From: Shewanella schlegeliana | Lineage (GTDB): Bacteria; Pseudomonadota; Gammaproteobacteria; Enterobacterales; Shewanellaceae | Reading direction: 5' to 3' | Length of the DNA stretch: 64,000 nt | Assembly (NCBI RefSeq): GCF_016765635.1 | Contig: NZ_JAESVD010000007.1 | Coordinates: forward strand, 168,134 to 232,133 | Shown: one piece after another, positions 11,056 through 23,303 of the stretch | How the letters are laid out: every line of letters starts with the position of its first letter | Position numbering within the stretch: the first letter of the stretch is position 1 | Position numbers and translations under genes: made by a program | The notes under the pieces: generated by a model | The model's input: only the letters and a program-made list of their open reading frames with translations | Told to the model about the DNA's origin: nothing | The model's database searches: none

Positions 11056-11691
11056 CTAAGCAAGATCGCCGCTAACGAGTGGCACAAAGCGCACATCCTC
11101 AATGACCTCTGATGTAAACTGGTCACCAACACGCGTCACTTTCAACAAGCGCTGTTGCGTCTCACCAACAGGAATAACCAATATCCCACCGTCGGCTAAT
11201 TGAGCCACTAACGCATCTGGGATTGAGCTTGCGGCTGCCGTAACCATAATTGCATCATAGGGGCCTTTACTCGGCCAGCCTTTCCAGCCATCACCGTATT
11301 TAAAGGCAATATTGTGTAAGTCGAGCTTTTTCAGCCTTTGCCGTGCTTGGATCTGCAGACTTTTAATTCGCTCAACGGTGCACAGCTGTGGCACCAGCTT
11401 CGCCAAAACTGCTGCTTGATAACCCGAGCCCGTGCCAATCTCCAGCACTTTGCTCGGTTTTGCTTGCAAGATGATCTCTGTCATTCTCGCCACGATGTAA
11501 GGCTGCGAAATCGTTTGCCCCTGACCTATCGGCAAGGCGGTATTTTCGTAGGCTTTATGCCCAAGAGCTGGATCGAGAAACTGCTCCCTTGGTGTATTAG
11601 CGACAGCTTGTAGTACCGCTTCATTACGGATCCCAGCCTCATACAGACTTCTTGCAAGATTCAATGCTGATGTTGAGGCGACAGGGGTCAT
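11056..11691 (-). CDS. pcm: Protein-L-isoaspartate O-methyltransferase
   Basis: Repairs age-damaged proteins by methylating isoaspartyl residues with SAM. The product from the ATG at 11689-11691 is 211 residues, the length I know for Shewanella Pcm. An AAGAGAT site precedes this start, so the ATG five codons earlier is less likely. The SAM-binding [11 protein letters not shown] motif, the substrate-binding [12 protein letters not shown] segment and the C-terminal VRFVPLV motif are all present. It sits between nlpD and surE, the conserved stress-survival cluster. Confidence 0.97.
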   Translation of the reverse strand: MTPVASTSALNLARSLYEAGIRNEAVLQAVANTPREQFLDPALGHKAYENTALPIGQGQTISQPYIVARMTEIILQAKPSKVLEIGTGSGYQAAVLAKLVPQLCTVERIKSLQIQARQRLKKLDLHNIAFKYGDGWKGWPSKGPYDAIMVTAAASSIPDALVAQLADGGILVIPVGETQQRLLKVTRVGDQFTSEVIEDVRFVPLVSGDLA

Positions 11692-11806
11692 AGATCTCTT
11701 TTCCAATATTTATACGGTTGTTAACACTGTGGTAGCCCTTCTCTATGGAGCTACCGATATAGGGCTTCACTGACTTTATACACAGCAAGCCAGTGATATA
11801 AACCCG

Positions 11807-11857
11807 AGTTAGTCGGTTACTTTAGTTAGTCGGTTACTTTAGTTAGTCGGCTATTTT
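11807..11857. repeat. 17-bp tandem repeat across the surE stop codon
   Basis: Unit AGTTAGTCGGTTACTTT occurs three times (11807-11823, 11824-11840, 11841-11857, the last with two changes). The surE stop codon (11843-11845) falls in the third unit, so duplication has extended the sequence just past the gene without changing the protein. Confidence 0.9.
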
Positions 11858-12592
11858 AGCTAGCCAGTTATCTAATGTTTTAAGCTGTTCAAAAGCCGTC
11901 AAGTCCACCGTCAGCGGTGTGATAGAAACATAACCATTGGCTACCGCGTAAAAATCGGTACCGTCACTAGCGTCTTGCTCATCGCCTGGTGGCCCTAACC
12001 AGAAGATCTCTTTTCCGGCTGGGTCTTGCGTTCTCACCATGCCTTCCGCTCTATGCCTTGCACCGAGACGGGTGATCTTCATTCCCTTAACTTCTGCTAA
12101 TGGCAAGTCAGGCACATTGATGTTCAAGATCTTATCTTGAGCAACAGGATTTTCCTGTAAGGCTTTGACGATTTTTAACGCATAGTGAGCCGCGGTTTCG
12201 TAATGTTCATGGCCAACTAGAGAGATAGCAATAGCAGGAAAACCTAGAAAGCGCCCTTCCATTGCTGCAGCTACCGTTCCCGAATACAAGGTATCGTCCC
12301 CCATATTAGCCCCCGCGTTAATACCAGAGACCACCATATCGGGTTCATCTTGGTATAACTCTCGGATCGCTAAATGGACGCAATCTGTCGGAGTACCACT
12401 TACAGAGATAAAACCATTGTCTAAGGTATTCAGTCTCAGAGGGTTGGTCAAGGTTAACGAGTTACTCGCACCAGAGCAGTTTCTATCAGGCCCGACCGTG
12501 AGTGTTTCAGCTATCTGACTCAATGACCGAGTTAAAGCAGCAATGCCTTCGGCATTCACTCCATCATCATTACTGATAAGGATTTTCATCAT
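11843..12592 (-). CDS. surE: 5'/3'-nucleotidase SurE
   Basis: Metal-dependent phosphatase acting on nucleoside monophosphates and short polyphosphate; needed for stationary-phase survival in E. coli. The 249-residue product starts [11 protein letters not shown], with metal ligands Asp9 and Asp10. It contains the [14 protein letters not shown] and [20 protein letters not shown] motifs of the family. Its start overlaps the truD stop (ATGATG at 12587-12592, TGA at 12589-12591), so the two are translationally coupled. Either ATG could be used. Confidence 0.97.
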   Translation of the reverse strand: MMKILISNDDGVNAEGIAALTRSLSQIAETLTVGPDRNCSGASNSLTLTNPLRLNTLDNGFISVSGTPTDCVHLAIRELYQDEPDMVVSGINAGANMGDDTLYSGTVAAAMEGRFLGFPAIAISLVGHEHYETAAHYALKIVKALQENPVAQDKILNINVPDLPLAEVKGMKITRLGARHRAEGMVRTQDPAGKEIFWLGPPGDEQDASDGTDFYAVANGYVSITPLTVDLTAFEQLKTLDNWLAKIAD

Positions 12593-13653
12593 TGCGCTCC
12601 AGCTGCGTTTTGTGCGGCTAGCATCTGCTTACGAGCCACTTCCTGCACATCTTGGTACTGGAACAGTTCGCGTAGAACAGAAGTTGCGTAAGAACCTGAT
12701 GGTAATGCAAATTTTAAAGTAATGGTACCTTCATCTACCTGATATTGCAGATGTTGTGGCTCAAGTAACAAAGCGCGCCTCTCTTGATTAAGCCCTGCTT
12801 GCTCAAGTCCTTCTCTATCTACCATTAATGACGCGAGTGCTTCAGCTTCACATGTTGCGGCATCACCTTGGGCTAAAGGAGTTCCTCGGCCCCATAGAGG
12901 TGCTGATAATTGAATGTCCTTTTTAGCAAGGCGCTCTAATAGCGTCTCATCCCAATTTTCGGCAACAAAGTAGCTCTTACTTCCTGCCAATAATACACAA
13001 TCGCCCTCTAATGGCGCCACGCCGTGAGCCGATAGACGCGCAGAGCAGGCAAGGTTAAACAGGTTAGAGCGTACCGCAGACAGGTACATACTGCGCTTGT
13101 TCCTATCTTTTACTTTACGGCCTGTAAACATCTGACGACCAAACATGAGATTCTTACCATCATGACCAAAGCGCTGCTCACCAAAATAGTTAGGCACGCC
13201 CTGCTCACTCATCTTCTCTATCCGCTCAACGACATCACTCATATCGGAGACGTTACGCAAAGTTAACGTAAAACGGTTACCGGCCAACGCACCGATGCGT
13301 AGCTTCTTACTGTGTCTTGAAGCGCTTAACACGGTGATCTGCTCACTATCTAACTCTTGCCAGTCTGGCGTCTCTTTACCAGGAATACGCACACCAAACC
13401 ATTGCTCAGTAATCGCATGCTTATCCTTTTGGCCTGCATACGTCACCTCTTTAGGGTGCACATGGGCAAAACTCGATAGCATCTTGGCAACTTCAACCGT
13501 ATTCAGTCCCTCTTTGCGGATATGCAGTAGGTGGTGCTCACCTTCACCAGTAGGCGCAAAAGGTAAAATCTCCTGAACCTGAAAATCGCTATTATGGGTT
13601 CGAAGATCAGCCGTCGAGGTTGGCTGGCCGTATAAATAATGTAGTTCGCTCAT
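12589..13653 (-). CDS. truD: tRNA pseudouridine(13) synthase TruD
   Basis: Converts U13 of tRNA-Glu to pseudouridine. The 354-residue product has the catalytic segment with Asp in [10 protein letters not shown] (residues about 76-85), the [14 protein letters not shown] block of the TruD domain and the insertion domain in the middle. It overlaps surE by 4 bases and follows ispF by 34 bases, giving the order ispD-ispF-truD-surE-pcm seen across gammaproteobacteria. Confidence 0.97.
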   Translation of the reverse strand: MSELHYLYGQPTSTADLRTHNSDFQVQEILPFAPTGEGEHHLLHIRKEGLNTVEVAKMLSSFAHVHPKEVTYAGQKDKHAITEQWFGVRIPGKETPDWQELDSEQITVLSASRHSKKLRIGALAGNRFTLTLRNVSDMSDVVERIEKMSEQGVPNYFGEQRFGHDGKNLMFGRQMFTGRKVKDRNKRSMYLSAVRSNLFNLACSARLSAHGVAPLEGDCVLLAGSKSYFVAENWDETLLERLAKKDIQLSAPLWGRGTPLAQGDAATCEAEALASLMVDREGLEQAGLNQERRALLLEPQHLQYQVDEGTITLKFALPSGSYATSVLRELFQYQDVQEVARKQMLAAQNAAGAQ

Positions 13654-13687
13654 AATCTGTTTATCTTCTATCTATGGCTTAATTTAA

Positions 13688-14167
13688 TTATGACTGAGTC
13701 ATCAACACCACAGCTTCCACTGCAATGCCTTCTTTTCTGCCGGTAAAGCCCAATTTTTCGGTGGTGGTTGCTTTGACGTTGATATCATCGATATCCGATG
13801 CTAAATCTTCGGCCAGCACTGCGCGGATAGCCTCAATATGCGGCGCCATTTTAGGTGCCTGAGCAATCACGGTAACATCTAGGTTTGATAGGCTGTAACC
13901 CATATCGATAGCCAGTTGATAGCAATGTCTTAATAACACTCGGCTATCGGCGCCTTTGAAATCAGGATCCGTATCGGGAAAGTGCTTACCAATATCTCCC
14001 AGAGCCATAGCACCTAAAATCGCATCACTAATTGCATGCAAAACGACATCACCATCTGAGTGAGCAATTAGACCGACCTCATAAGGTACAGAAATGCCAC
14101 CAAGGATCAGTGGCGAGTCACCACCAAACTTATGTACATCAAAACCATGACCAATTCTAATTTTCAT
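13688..14167 (-). CDS. ispF: 2-C-methyl-D-erythritol 2,4-cyclodiphosphate synthase
   Basis: Fifth step of the MEP pathway to isoprenoids: cyclises CDP-methylerythritol phosphate and releases CMP. The 159-residue product has the zinc ligands in GFDVH (Asp10, His12) and the [19 protein letters not shown] block. [18 protein letters not shown] is the C-terminal nucleotide-binding part. Length is normal for a trimeric IspF. It lies 36 bases after ispD. Confidence 0.98.
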   Translation of the reverse strand: MKIRIGHGFDVHKFGGDSPLILGGISVPYEVGLIAHSDGDVVLHAISDAILGAMALGDIGKHFPDTDPDFKGADSRVLLRHCYQLAIDMGYSLSNLDVTVIAQAPKMAPHIEAIRAVLAEDLASDIDDINVKATTTEKLGFTGRKEGIAVEAVVLMTQS

Positions 14168-14203
14168 CGGTGTTCCCGTTTATCTATCTAATTGAGTTTC
14201 TAG

Positions 14204-14905
14204 CTAAGCCTTTTGAGCTGCGCTGTTAAGAAAGAGTGATGCTAATTGCAGATCGTCTGGGTGAGTCACTTTTATATTATCGGCACGCCCAGTAACAATC
14301 CCAGGGGCAATACCCGCCCACTCCATAGCCGAGGCCTCATCTGTAATTACTGCTCCAGCGGCTAAAGCATCGCTGAGATTTTGCCTTAAACTGTGAGCAG
14401 GGAAAAACTGAGGTGTCAGTGCATGCCAAAGATTTTCTCGGCAGACTGTTTCGGTAATTAAGCCTTGTGCGTTGCTACGCTTCATAGTGTCACGCACGGG
14501 AGCGGCAAGAATTGCGCCTTGTGAAAAGGTGTCTGCCGAGGCAATCAACTTGTCGATATCTAGATGAGCGAGGCACGGGCGAGCAGCGTCATGCACTAAA
14601 ACCCAGCTATCTTCACCTGCAAGCATTAAGGCGGACAGTACCGAATCGGCTCGCTCTTTTCCACCAACCACTGCTTGTAACTTGGGGTGTTTCGCCTGCG
14701 GTAAACTCGTAAAAAACTCATCTTCCGGGTTAAGTGCGACAATCACTTTTTCGATACTAGGATGTGATAAAAGACAGTCTAGCGTGTGTCCTAAAATACT
14801 TTGTTCATTGAGCTGTAGATACTGCTTAGGAATTTCTGCGCCCATGCGGCTGCCAATTCCGGCAGCGGGAACAATTGCGATAATATGTTTAGGGATTTGG
14901 CTCAT
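14204..14905 (-). CDS. ispD: 2-C-methyl-D-erythritol 4-phosphate cytidylyltransferase
   Basis: Third step of the MEP pathway: couples methylerythritol 4-phosphate with CTP. The 233-residue product has the nucleotidyltransferase loop VPAAGIGSRMGAEIPKQYL near residues 12-30 and the VHDAARPCL motif binding cytidine. TDEASAMEW and the C-terminal IKVTHPDDL are also present. The neighbouring pyrG supplies CTP, but that link is only positional. Confidence 0.97.
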   Translation of the reverse strand: MSQIPKHIIAIVPAAGIGSRMGAEIPKQYLQLNEQSILGHTLDCLLSHPSIEKVIVALNPEDEFFTSLPQAKHPKLQAVVGGKERADSVLSALMLAGEDSWVLVHDAARPCLAHLDIDKLIASADTFSQGAILAAPVRDTMKRSNAQGLITETVCRENLWHALTPQFFPAHSLRQNLSDALAAGAVITDEASAMEWAGIAPGIVTGRADNIKVTHPDDLQLASLFLNSAAQKA

Positions 14906-14956
14906 GATAGAGCTCCATGTAATAGCGGCATTTTTCTAAAATCGATTAGGCTGAAA

Positions 14957-15253
14957 TCAGTGACTGGAGTTATCCCCACGATCGCCACCAACGACGCGAA
15001 AGAAGGTCTCGCCCTCTTTAACCATCCCCAACTCATTGCGGGCACGCTCTTCTAGCGCCTCGGTGCCACTTCGAAGATCACTGATCTCCTCTCTCAAGAC
15101 TTGGTTTCTGGCCACCAATTGTGCATTACTTTGCTGCTGCAGCCTAATCTGCTCCTGTAGATGGAAAGAGTCAGCGAGGCTCTTATCACCCAACCAAAGG
15201 CGATATTGAAGCATGGCAAGTAGAGCGATTAATACAAAAAGAAGCCGTTTCAT
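14957..15253 (-). CDS. ftsB: Cell division protein FtsB
   Basis: Bitopic inner-membrane protein of the FtsQLB complex that signals septal peptidoglycan synthesis. The 98-residue product begins MKRLLFVLIALLAML, a single membrane span. A periplasmic coiled coil follows (residues about 28-65, rich in Gln, Leu and Glu, with RNQVLREEISDL). The conserved RARNELGMVKEGETFFRVV tail sits near residues 70-87. It is preceded by eno and followed by ispD, as in E. coli. Confidence 0.95.
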   Translation of the reverse strand: MKRLLFVLIALLAMLQYRLWLGDKSLADSFHLQEQIRLQQQSNAQLVARNQVLREEISDLRSGTEALEERARNELGMVKEGETFFRVVGGDRGDNSSH

Positions 15254-15298
15254 GATTCTACATAGAAGAAATTGAGAATATTACCCAGATAGTACAAC

Positions 15299-15328
15299 AA
15301 AAAAGGCCACCGAGTGGTGGCCTTTTTA
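15299..15328 (-). terminator. eno terminator
   Basis: Stem GGCCACC-GAGT-GGTGGCC (15305-15322) with T runs on both sides; on the minus strand it follows the eno stop. ftsB starts about 45 bases further on, so some read-through is likely needed to reach it unless it has its own promoter. Confidence 0.85.
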
Positions 15329-15342
15329 AAGTTTATAGCGTT

Positions 15343-16650
<1,308 letters not shown>

Positions 16651-16721
16651 TTAAGTTTTAAAGATAAATTTAAAGATAAAAGTAAAACGAAATTCTGTGC
16701 AGTTATTACATCGCTAGAAAC

Positions 16722-16756
16722 AAAAAAACCGCCCCCATAGCATGGAAGCGGTTTTG
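16722..16756 (-). terminator. pyrG terminator
   Basis: Stem formed by AACCGC and GCGGTT, with a central loop and a seven-T run on the minus strand, six bases past the pyrG stop. Confidence 0.8.
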
Positions 16757-16762
16757 GCGTAA

Positions 16763-18494
<1,732 letters not shown>

Positions 18495-18518
18495 ACTAGA
18501 ATTAACTTAAAACTTAAG

Positions 18519-19322
18519 TTATTTATTCGACTCATCCAGTTTCACTCTGTTCCAGTACCCATCCAGCTCTTCAAAAGAGTGATCGTTTAGGGCTCTACCA
18601 TCGGCCTGTGCATAGGCTTCAACCCCCCTAAAGCGTCGTTCAAACTTCTGATTCGCTTGCCTTAAGGCCTTTTCTGGCTCAACACCTAAATGCCTTGCAA
18701 GGTTCACAACGGCGAACAATAGATCGCCCATTTCATCTAGCACTTTTGTCTCATCGACAGTTTCTTGTTCAACTTCAAAAATAACTTCGTCGATCTCCTC
18801 ATGAATTTTGGCGACCACAGGTTTAAGCTCTGCCCAATCAAAACCGACACGAGCCACTCGTTTTTGGATCTTCATCGAACGCGATAATGCAGGTAACGCC
18901 AGAGGAATATCATCCAGCACAGAGTCAAGTGAGCGCTGACTGCGCTCCTCTGCTTTTAACTGTTCCCAGTGATGCTTAATCTCAGCCGTACTGGTTGTGG
19001 CTAAATCTTCAAATACATGGGGGTGGCGACGAGTGAGCTTATCGCAGATCCGCGAAACCACAGTTTCAAAATCAAAAAGCCCCTGCTCTTTACCTAACTG
19101 ACAGTAAAACACCACCTGAAATAGGAGATCACCTAGCTCATCGGGTAACTCATCGAGTGCCATCCGTTCAATGGTATCGGCGACCTCATAAGCTTCCTCT
19201 AGAGTAAAGGGCACTATGGTCTGAAAATCCTGAGCCCTGTCCCAGGGGCACCCCGTCTTTGGGTCACGCAGCTTTTGCATAATTGCCAACAAAGGTTGGG
19301 TATCACCCATTTGCTTAGTCAT
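18519..19322 (-). CDS. mazG: Nucleoside triphosphate pyrophosphohydrolase MazG
   Basis: Hydrolyses NTPs and dNTPs to monophosphates; in E. coli it limits ppGpp and helps survive starvation. The 267-residue product has two tandem MazG helical domains. The first contains LRDPKTGCPWDRAQDFQT and EEAYEVADTIE, the second EIDEVIFEVEQE and DEMGDLLFAVVNLARHLGV, with EExxE-type magnesium ligands. It sits directly downstream of relA, a conserved pairing that fits its role in ppGpp control. Confidence 0.96.
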   Translation of the reverse strand: MTKQMGDTQPLLAIMQKLRDPKTGCPWDRAQDFQTIVPFTLEEAYEVADTIERMALDELPDELGDLLFQVVFYCQLGKEQGLFDFETVVSRICDKLTRRHPHVFEDLATTSTAEIKHHWEQLKAEERSQRSLDSVLDDIPLALPALSRSMKIQKRVARVGFDWAELKPVVAKIHEEIDEVIFEVEQETVDETKVLDEMGDLLFAVVNLARHLGVEPEKALRQANQKFERRFRGVEAYAQADGRALNDHSFEELDGYWNRVKLDESNK

Positions 19323-19398
19323 TTACAGGTTCCTAATTGGTATAAGGCTATTGTTTCTCGACTCGCCGTTATTGTAAATATGCTTATCAGAGCCGCAA

Positions 19399-19429
19399 AT
19401 AAAAACGGCAACCTTAAGTTGCCGTTTTA
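19399..19429 (-). terminator. relA terminator
   Basis: Stem AAAACGGCAAC/GTTGCCGTTTT with a CTTAAG-type loop and T run on the minus strand, 15 bases past the relA stop. Confidence 0.85.
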
Positions 19430-19444
19430 TCAATCTGTATCCAG

Positions 19445-21652
19445 TTATAGCCTGCGTGCTTGGATCACGCCATCTACCTGGTTTATTTTCGATAACACTT
19501 TCGATAGGCCATCTAGATTATATAGTTCAAGCTCCAGCTCGATGGTCGCCGTTTGTGTTTTAACATCTGAGGTCGAACTCATCGCCATCACATGGGTCTT
19601 CTCTGCGGCTAATACCGAGGTTAAATCCCGCAGTAAACCCGAACAGTCATTGGCTAAAATACTCAAACGGATCTTATAACCACCGGAATAGTTCTCGCCC
19701 CAGACCACATCGACCGAGCGCTCTGGCGCGGCGCGTATCAGCTCTTTGACTTGATCGCAGTCGGCTCTGTGAACCGAGATCCCGCGTCCCTTAGTAATAA
19801 AGCCGAAGATCTCATCACCGGGTACAGGCTGACAGCATTTGGCAATATGGCTCATTAGGTTACCAACACCGTTAACCTCGACTTGGCCCTTGCCTTTCTT
19901 AATCGACTTGCTCTGGCTCTTCTTAACTAAATCTTCAACCGCCTCTTCATCGGTGAGTTCTTTGGTACGCAGGCGACTTTGCACATGGTTCACGACCTGA
20001 TTGAGGCGTACATCTCCGCCACCAATACCGGCAAGTAGATCGTCCATACTCACCAAGTTGAACCGCTCTACCGCAGATTGCGCGTCTTTTATATGAAGGT
20101 TGATTCGAGACAGTTCGGCTTCAAGCATCTCTCGACCAGCAACAATATTCTTATCTCTATCTTGCTGCTTAAACCAGTGTTGGATCTTCGAGCGAGCGCG
20201 TGATGTCTGAATATAACCCAAGTTTGGGTTTAGCCAATCACGCTTGGGGTTCGGATGCTTAGAGGTGATAATCTCTATGCGCTGGCCCGTCTCGACCTGA
20301 TAGGTAAACTGCACGATGCGGCCATCGACCTTGGCACCGATACACTTATGCCCAACATGGGAGTGAATATAATAAGCAAAATCGAGTACGGTTGACCCCA
20401 ATGGCAAATCAACCACTTCACCACTTGGGGTGAATACATAGACTCGGTCCTCAAAGACCTGACTACGCACCTCATCGACCAAGTTGCCACTTTCGGCCAC
20501 ATCTTCCTGCCACTGTAGAATTTTACGTAGCCAGTTGATCTTATCTTCGTAGCCGCTTTGTTTACCGCTGGCACTGCCCTCTTTATACTTCCAGTGAGCA
20601 GCCACACCAAGCTCGGCATCTTCATGCATCTGCTCAGTACGAATTTGGATCTCGACGGTTTTACCTTCCGGCCCAACCACCACGGTATGAATAGACTGGT
20701 AACCATTTGGTTTAGGGTTAGCCACATAGTCATCGAACTCACGTGGAATATGGTGCCAGAGGGTATGCACTACACCTAGGGCGCCATAACAGTCTTGTAG
20801 ACGGTCAGTCACGATACGTACCGCACGGACGTCAAACAGCTCATCAAACTTAAGCTGCTTACCCTTCATCTTCTTCCAGATACTGTAGATATGCTTAGGT
20901 CGACCATAAACCTTCGCGCGGATCTGGTCTTGATCTAGACGCGCCTGCAGCTGGCTAACGAAATCATCAATAAAGGTCTCTCTATCGAGACGCTTACCAT
21001 CGAGCTGCTTAGCGATATCTTTATAGGTTTGCGGATGCAGGTAGCGAAATGAGATATCCTCTAGCTCCCACTTAAGCTGACCAATACCAAGGCGGTTAGC
21101 TAAGGGCGCATAGATATCGGCAATCTCGCGGGCGATAAGGACTTTAACCTCCTCATCGGCATTCTTAATCTCTCGTAATAGACAGATGCGCTCAGCAAGT
21201 TTAATCACCACCGCACGCACATCTTCAACCATGGCCAATAACATCTTACGAATATTATCGATCTGTGGTTCACCGCTGCGAGTCTGATTATCGACCTTAA
21301 GCGCACCGATGGCATTCATGGTCTCAACACTCGACACCAAGACGGCCAGCTTGGCGCCAAACTCCTCTTCGATATCTTCTTGAGTGATAAGACCTGCGTC
21401 AAACACCACAAACAAGATTGCAGCCTGTAAGGTTTCAATATCCATATTCAGCGGCGCAAGGATCTCAATCATCTCGCGCGCACGTTTTAATACGGTAACG
21501 TTCGCTTCTTTCTTTTGCCCCACGAGCAGTTCGACCCGCTCGATTAAGGCCAACAGAATTTGAGCTTCCGAAGCATCACTTATATAACGTTGCACCCATT
21601 CATCGATTTGAAAGTCAGGGTCGCTAAAATGTGCTTCACGAACAGATACCAT
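19445..21652 (-). CDS. relA: GTP pyrophosphokinase RelA
   Basis: Ribosome-associated synthetase that makes (p)ppGpp when uncharged tRNA enters the A site. The 735-residue product matches E. coli RelA (744). The N-terminal hydrolase domain is degenerate: the catalytic His-Asp is replaced in LFVVFDAGLI, as is normal for RelA. The synthetase domain has YSIWKKM and the EIQIRTEQMHEDAELG signature. TGS (VFTPSGEVVDLPLGST), zinc-finger (CCQPVPGD, HRADCD) and C-terminal ACT domains follow. It is flanked by mazG and rlmD. Confidence 0.98.
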   Translation of the reverse strand: MVSVREAHFSDPDFQIDEWVQRYISDASEAQILLALIERVELLVGQKKEANVTVLKRAREMIEILAPLNMDIETLQAAILFVVFDAGLITQEDIEEEFGAKLAVLVSSVETMNAIGALKVDNQTRSGEPQIDNIRKMLLAMVEDVRAVVIKLAERICLLREIKNADEEVKVLIAREIADIYAPLANRLGIGQLKWELEDISFRYLHPQTYKDIAKQLDGKRLDRETFIDDFVSQLQARLDQDQIRAKVYGRPKHIYSIWKKMKGKQLKFDELFDVRAVRIVTDRLQDCYGALGVVHTLWHHIPREFDDYVANPKPNGYQSIHTVVVGPEGKTVEIQIRTEQMHEDAELGVAAHWKYKEGSASGKQSGYEDKINWLRKILQWQEDVAESGNLVDEVRSQVFEDRVYVFTPSGEVVDLPLGSTVLDFAYYIHSHVGHKCIGAKVDGRIVQFTYQVETGQRIEIITSKHPNPKRDWLNPNLGYIQTSRARSKIQHWFKQQDRDKNIVAGREMLEAELSRINLHIKDAQSAVERFNLVSMDDLLAGIGGGDVRLNQVVNHVQSRLRTKELTDEEAVEDLVKKSQSKSIKKGKGQVEVNGVGNLMSHIAKCCQPVPGDEIFGFITKGRGISVHRADCDQVKELIRAAPERSVDVVWGENYSGGYKIRLSILANDCSGLLRDLTSVLAAEKTHVMAMSSTSDVKTQTATIELELELYNLDGLSKVLSKINQVDGVIQARRL

Positions 21653-21868
21653 TGAATTTGATTCCTTTACATACCCCAGACAGAGATTAACAAAAGTTTA
21701 ACTCTACCGTTTAAATTTATACGCTCTATATTCGCGATTCAGCCGTTATTGTCAATGCGCAAAAGCAGACAATTGCGACTAAAAACAGCTATAGCGCCAG
21801 ACTTTGAATTGTATGAGTTATATTTAAGCAAAAGGTTTCACTAAATGTATCTATTTGTGTCTTTTTGT

Positions 21869-23206
21869 TTAATTTTTTAACTCAAACAGTGCCATCGACT
21901 CCAAGTGATGGGTTTGTGGAAACATATCCACTAATCCGATCTTTTTAAGCTGATAACCCTGCTTTAATATCACTTCACTATCACGGGCTAGGCTCGCTGG
22001 ATTACAAGAAACATAGACTAAGGCTTTCGGCTTTAGTTTCTTCAGAGATTGCATGCTCTCATAGGCGCCCGCTCGAGCCGGATCGATTAGCATCTTATCG
22101 ACTTTACCTAACCAAGGCTCTTTTGAGAGATCTGCGCTTAGATCTGCATGATAAAATGAGACTTTATCTAAGCCACTCTGCTTGGCATTAACTCTTGCCT
22201 GCTCAACCATAGCCTGCACACCTTCAACACCAATCACCTCGGCACCATCTTTTGCAAGCGGCAAACTAAAATTACCGATCCCACAGAAAAGATCTAACAC
22301 TCGCTCGCCCGCCTTTGGTGATAGCCACTCAACCGCTTGACTCACCATGGCTTGGTTAACCTGACCGTTAACTTGAATAAAGTTACCCGGCGAGAAGTTA
22401 AGTTTGACTTGGTTATCATCAAAACCATAATAAGGCTGCTCACCCGCTCCATTTAGGTGCTCGCACTGAGCATCATCATCTTGCAACAGCAAGATAACCT
22501 GATGCTTATTCGCAAACTCAACTAACCTAGCCTTATCTTTATCCGATAACGCCTTAGTCACACGCAGCACCACAAAGTTACCGTTATCGGCCTGAGTCAA
22601 CTCAACGTGACCTAGGGCTTTTTTACCGCTTAATTGATTAAGCATAAAGGCCAAGTCTGGAATTAATGCCGATAACGGCTCGGCTAATACGGCGCAAGAC
22701 TGGATCTCTATCACGTCACTGCTACTGCTCGCCCTAAAGCCCAAGCTAATATGCTTAGTATTTTTATCAAACCATGTTGCTAAGCGAGCGCGGCGGCGAT
22801 AATGCCAAGCGTTACCGCTTAGGGTGTCACACACTTCACCCGCCTGAGCCTGAGCAAACTTACCCACCAAATCGACCAAGGTATTGGCTTTATGTTTACG
22901 CTGAGCGTCAATATCTAGATGCTGCAGATCACAACCACCACATTTGTCAAAATGTGGGCAAAGAGGTGAAACCCGCTGCGCTGAGCGTTTCTCTATTTTC
23001 AGCAACTTTCCCCGGGCAAACTTCTTCTTCTGCTCCGTTAGCTGCACCGATACCGTTTCATCAGGCAGCGCGCCATTGATGAAAACAATCTTACCGTCGT
23101 GATGGGCGATGCCTGCACCTAGGTGATCCAGTTGCGTCACCTTCAGCGATAACTTTGACGATAATTGCTTAGATCTATTTGGTTTTGCTTTAAAAAATTG
23201 TGCCAT
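21869..23206 (-). CDS. rlmD: 23S rRNA (uracil(1939)-C(5))-methyltransferase RlmD
   Basis: SAM-dependent iron-sulfur enzyme methylating U1939 of 23S rRNA. The 445-residue product from the ATG at 23204-23206 has an N-terminal TRAM-like domain ([19 protein letters not shown]). It has 4Fe-4S ligands in [10 protein letters not shown] plus a later Cys in IQSCAVL, SAM motif [14 protein letters not shown] and the catalytic Cys in [19 protein letters not shown] site precedes this ATG; the frame stays open 14 codons upstream without family support. It is divergent from barA, as in E. coli and Shewanella. Confidence 0.97.
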   Translation of the reverse strand: MAQFFKAKPNRSKQLSSKLSLKVTQLDHLGAGIAHHDGKIVFINGALPDETVSVQLTEQKKKFARGKLLKIEKRSAQRVSPLCPHFDKCGGCDLQHLDIDAQRKHKANTLVDLVGKFAQAQAGEVCDTLSGNAWHYRRRARLATWFDKNTKHISLGFRASSSSDVIEIQSCAVLAEPLSALIPDLAFMLNQLSGKKALGHVELTQADNGNFVVLRVTKALSDKDKARLVEFANKHQVILLLQDDDAQCEHLNGAGEQPYYGFDDNQVKLNFSPGNFIQVNGQVNQAMVSQAVEWLSPKAGERVLDLFCGIGNFSLPLAKDGAEVIGVEGVQAMVEQARVNAKQSGLDKVSFYHADLSADLSKEPWLGKVDKMLIDPARAGAYESMQSLKKLKPKALVYVSCNPASLARDSEVILKQGYQLKKIGLVDMFPQTHHLESMALFELKN

Positions 23207-23303
23207 TTTACTCTCAAAATAGATAAAAAACTGGCCAACACAGGTCAATATCTGGCAGTCTATCGATTACAAACACTATATTTAATGGTAACCCATACAA
23301 AGA

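Noticed and set aside
20275..20742. 155-codon frame inside relA, same strand
   Set aside because: It is an alternative frame of a clear relA gene and its composition shows no domain.
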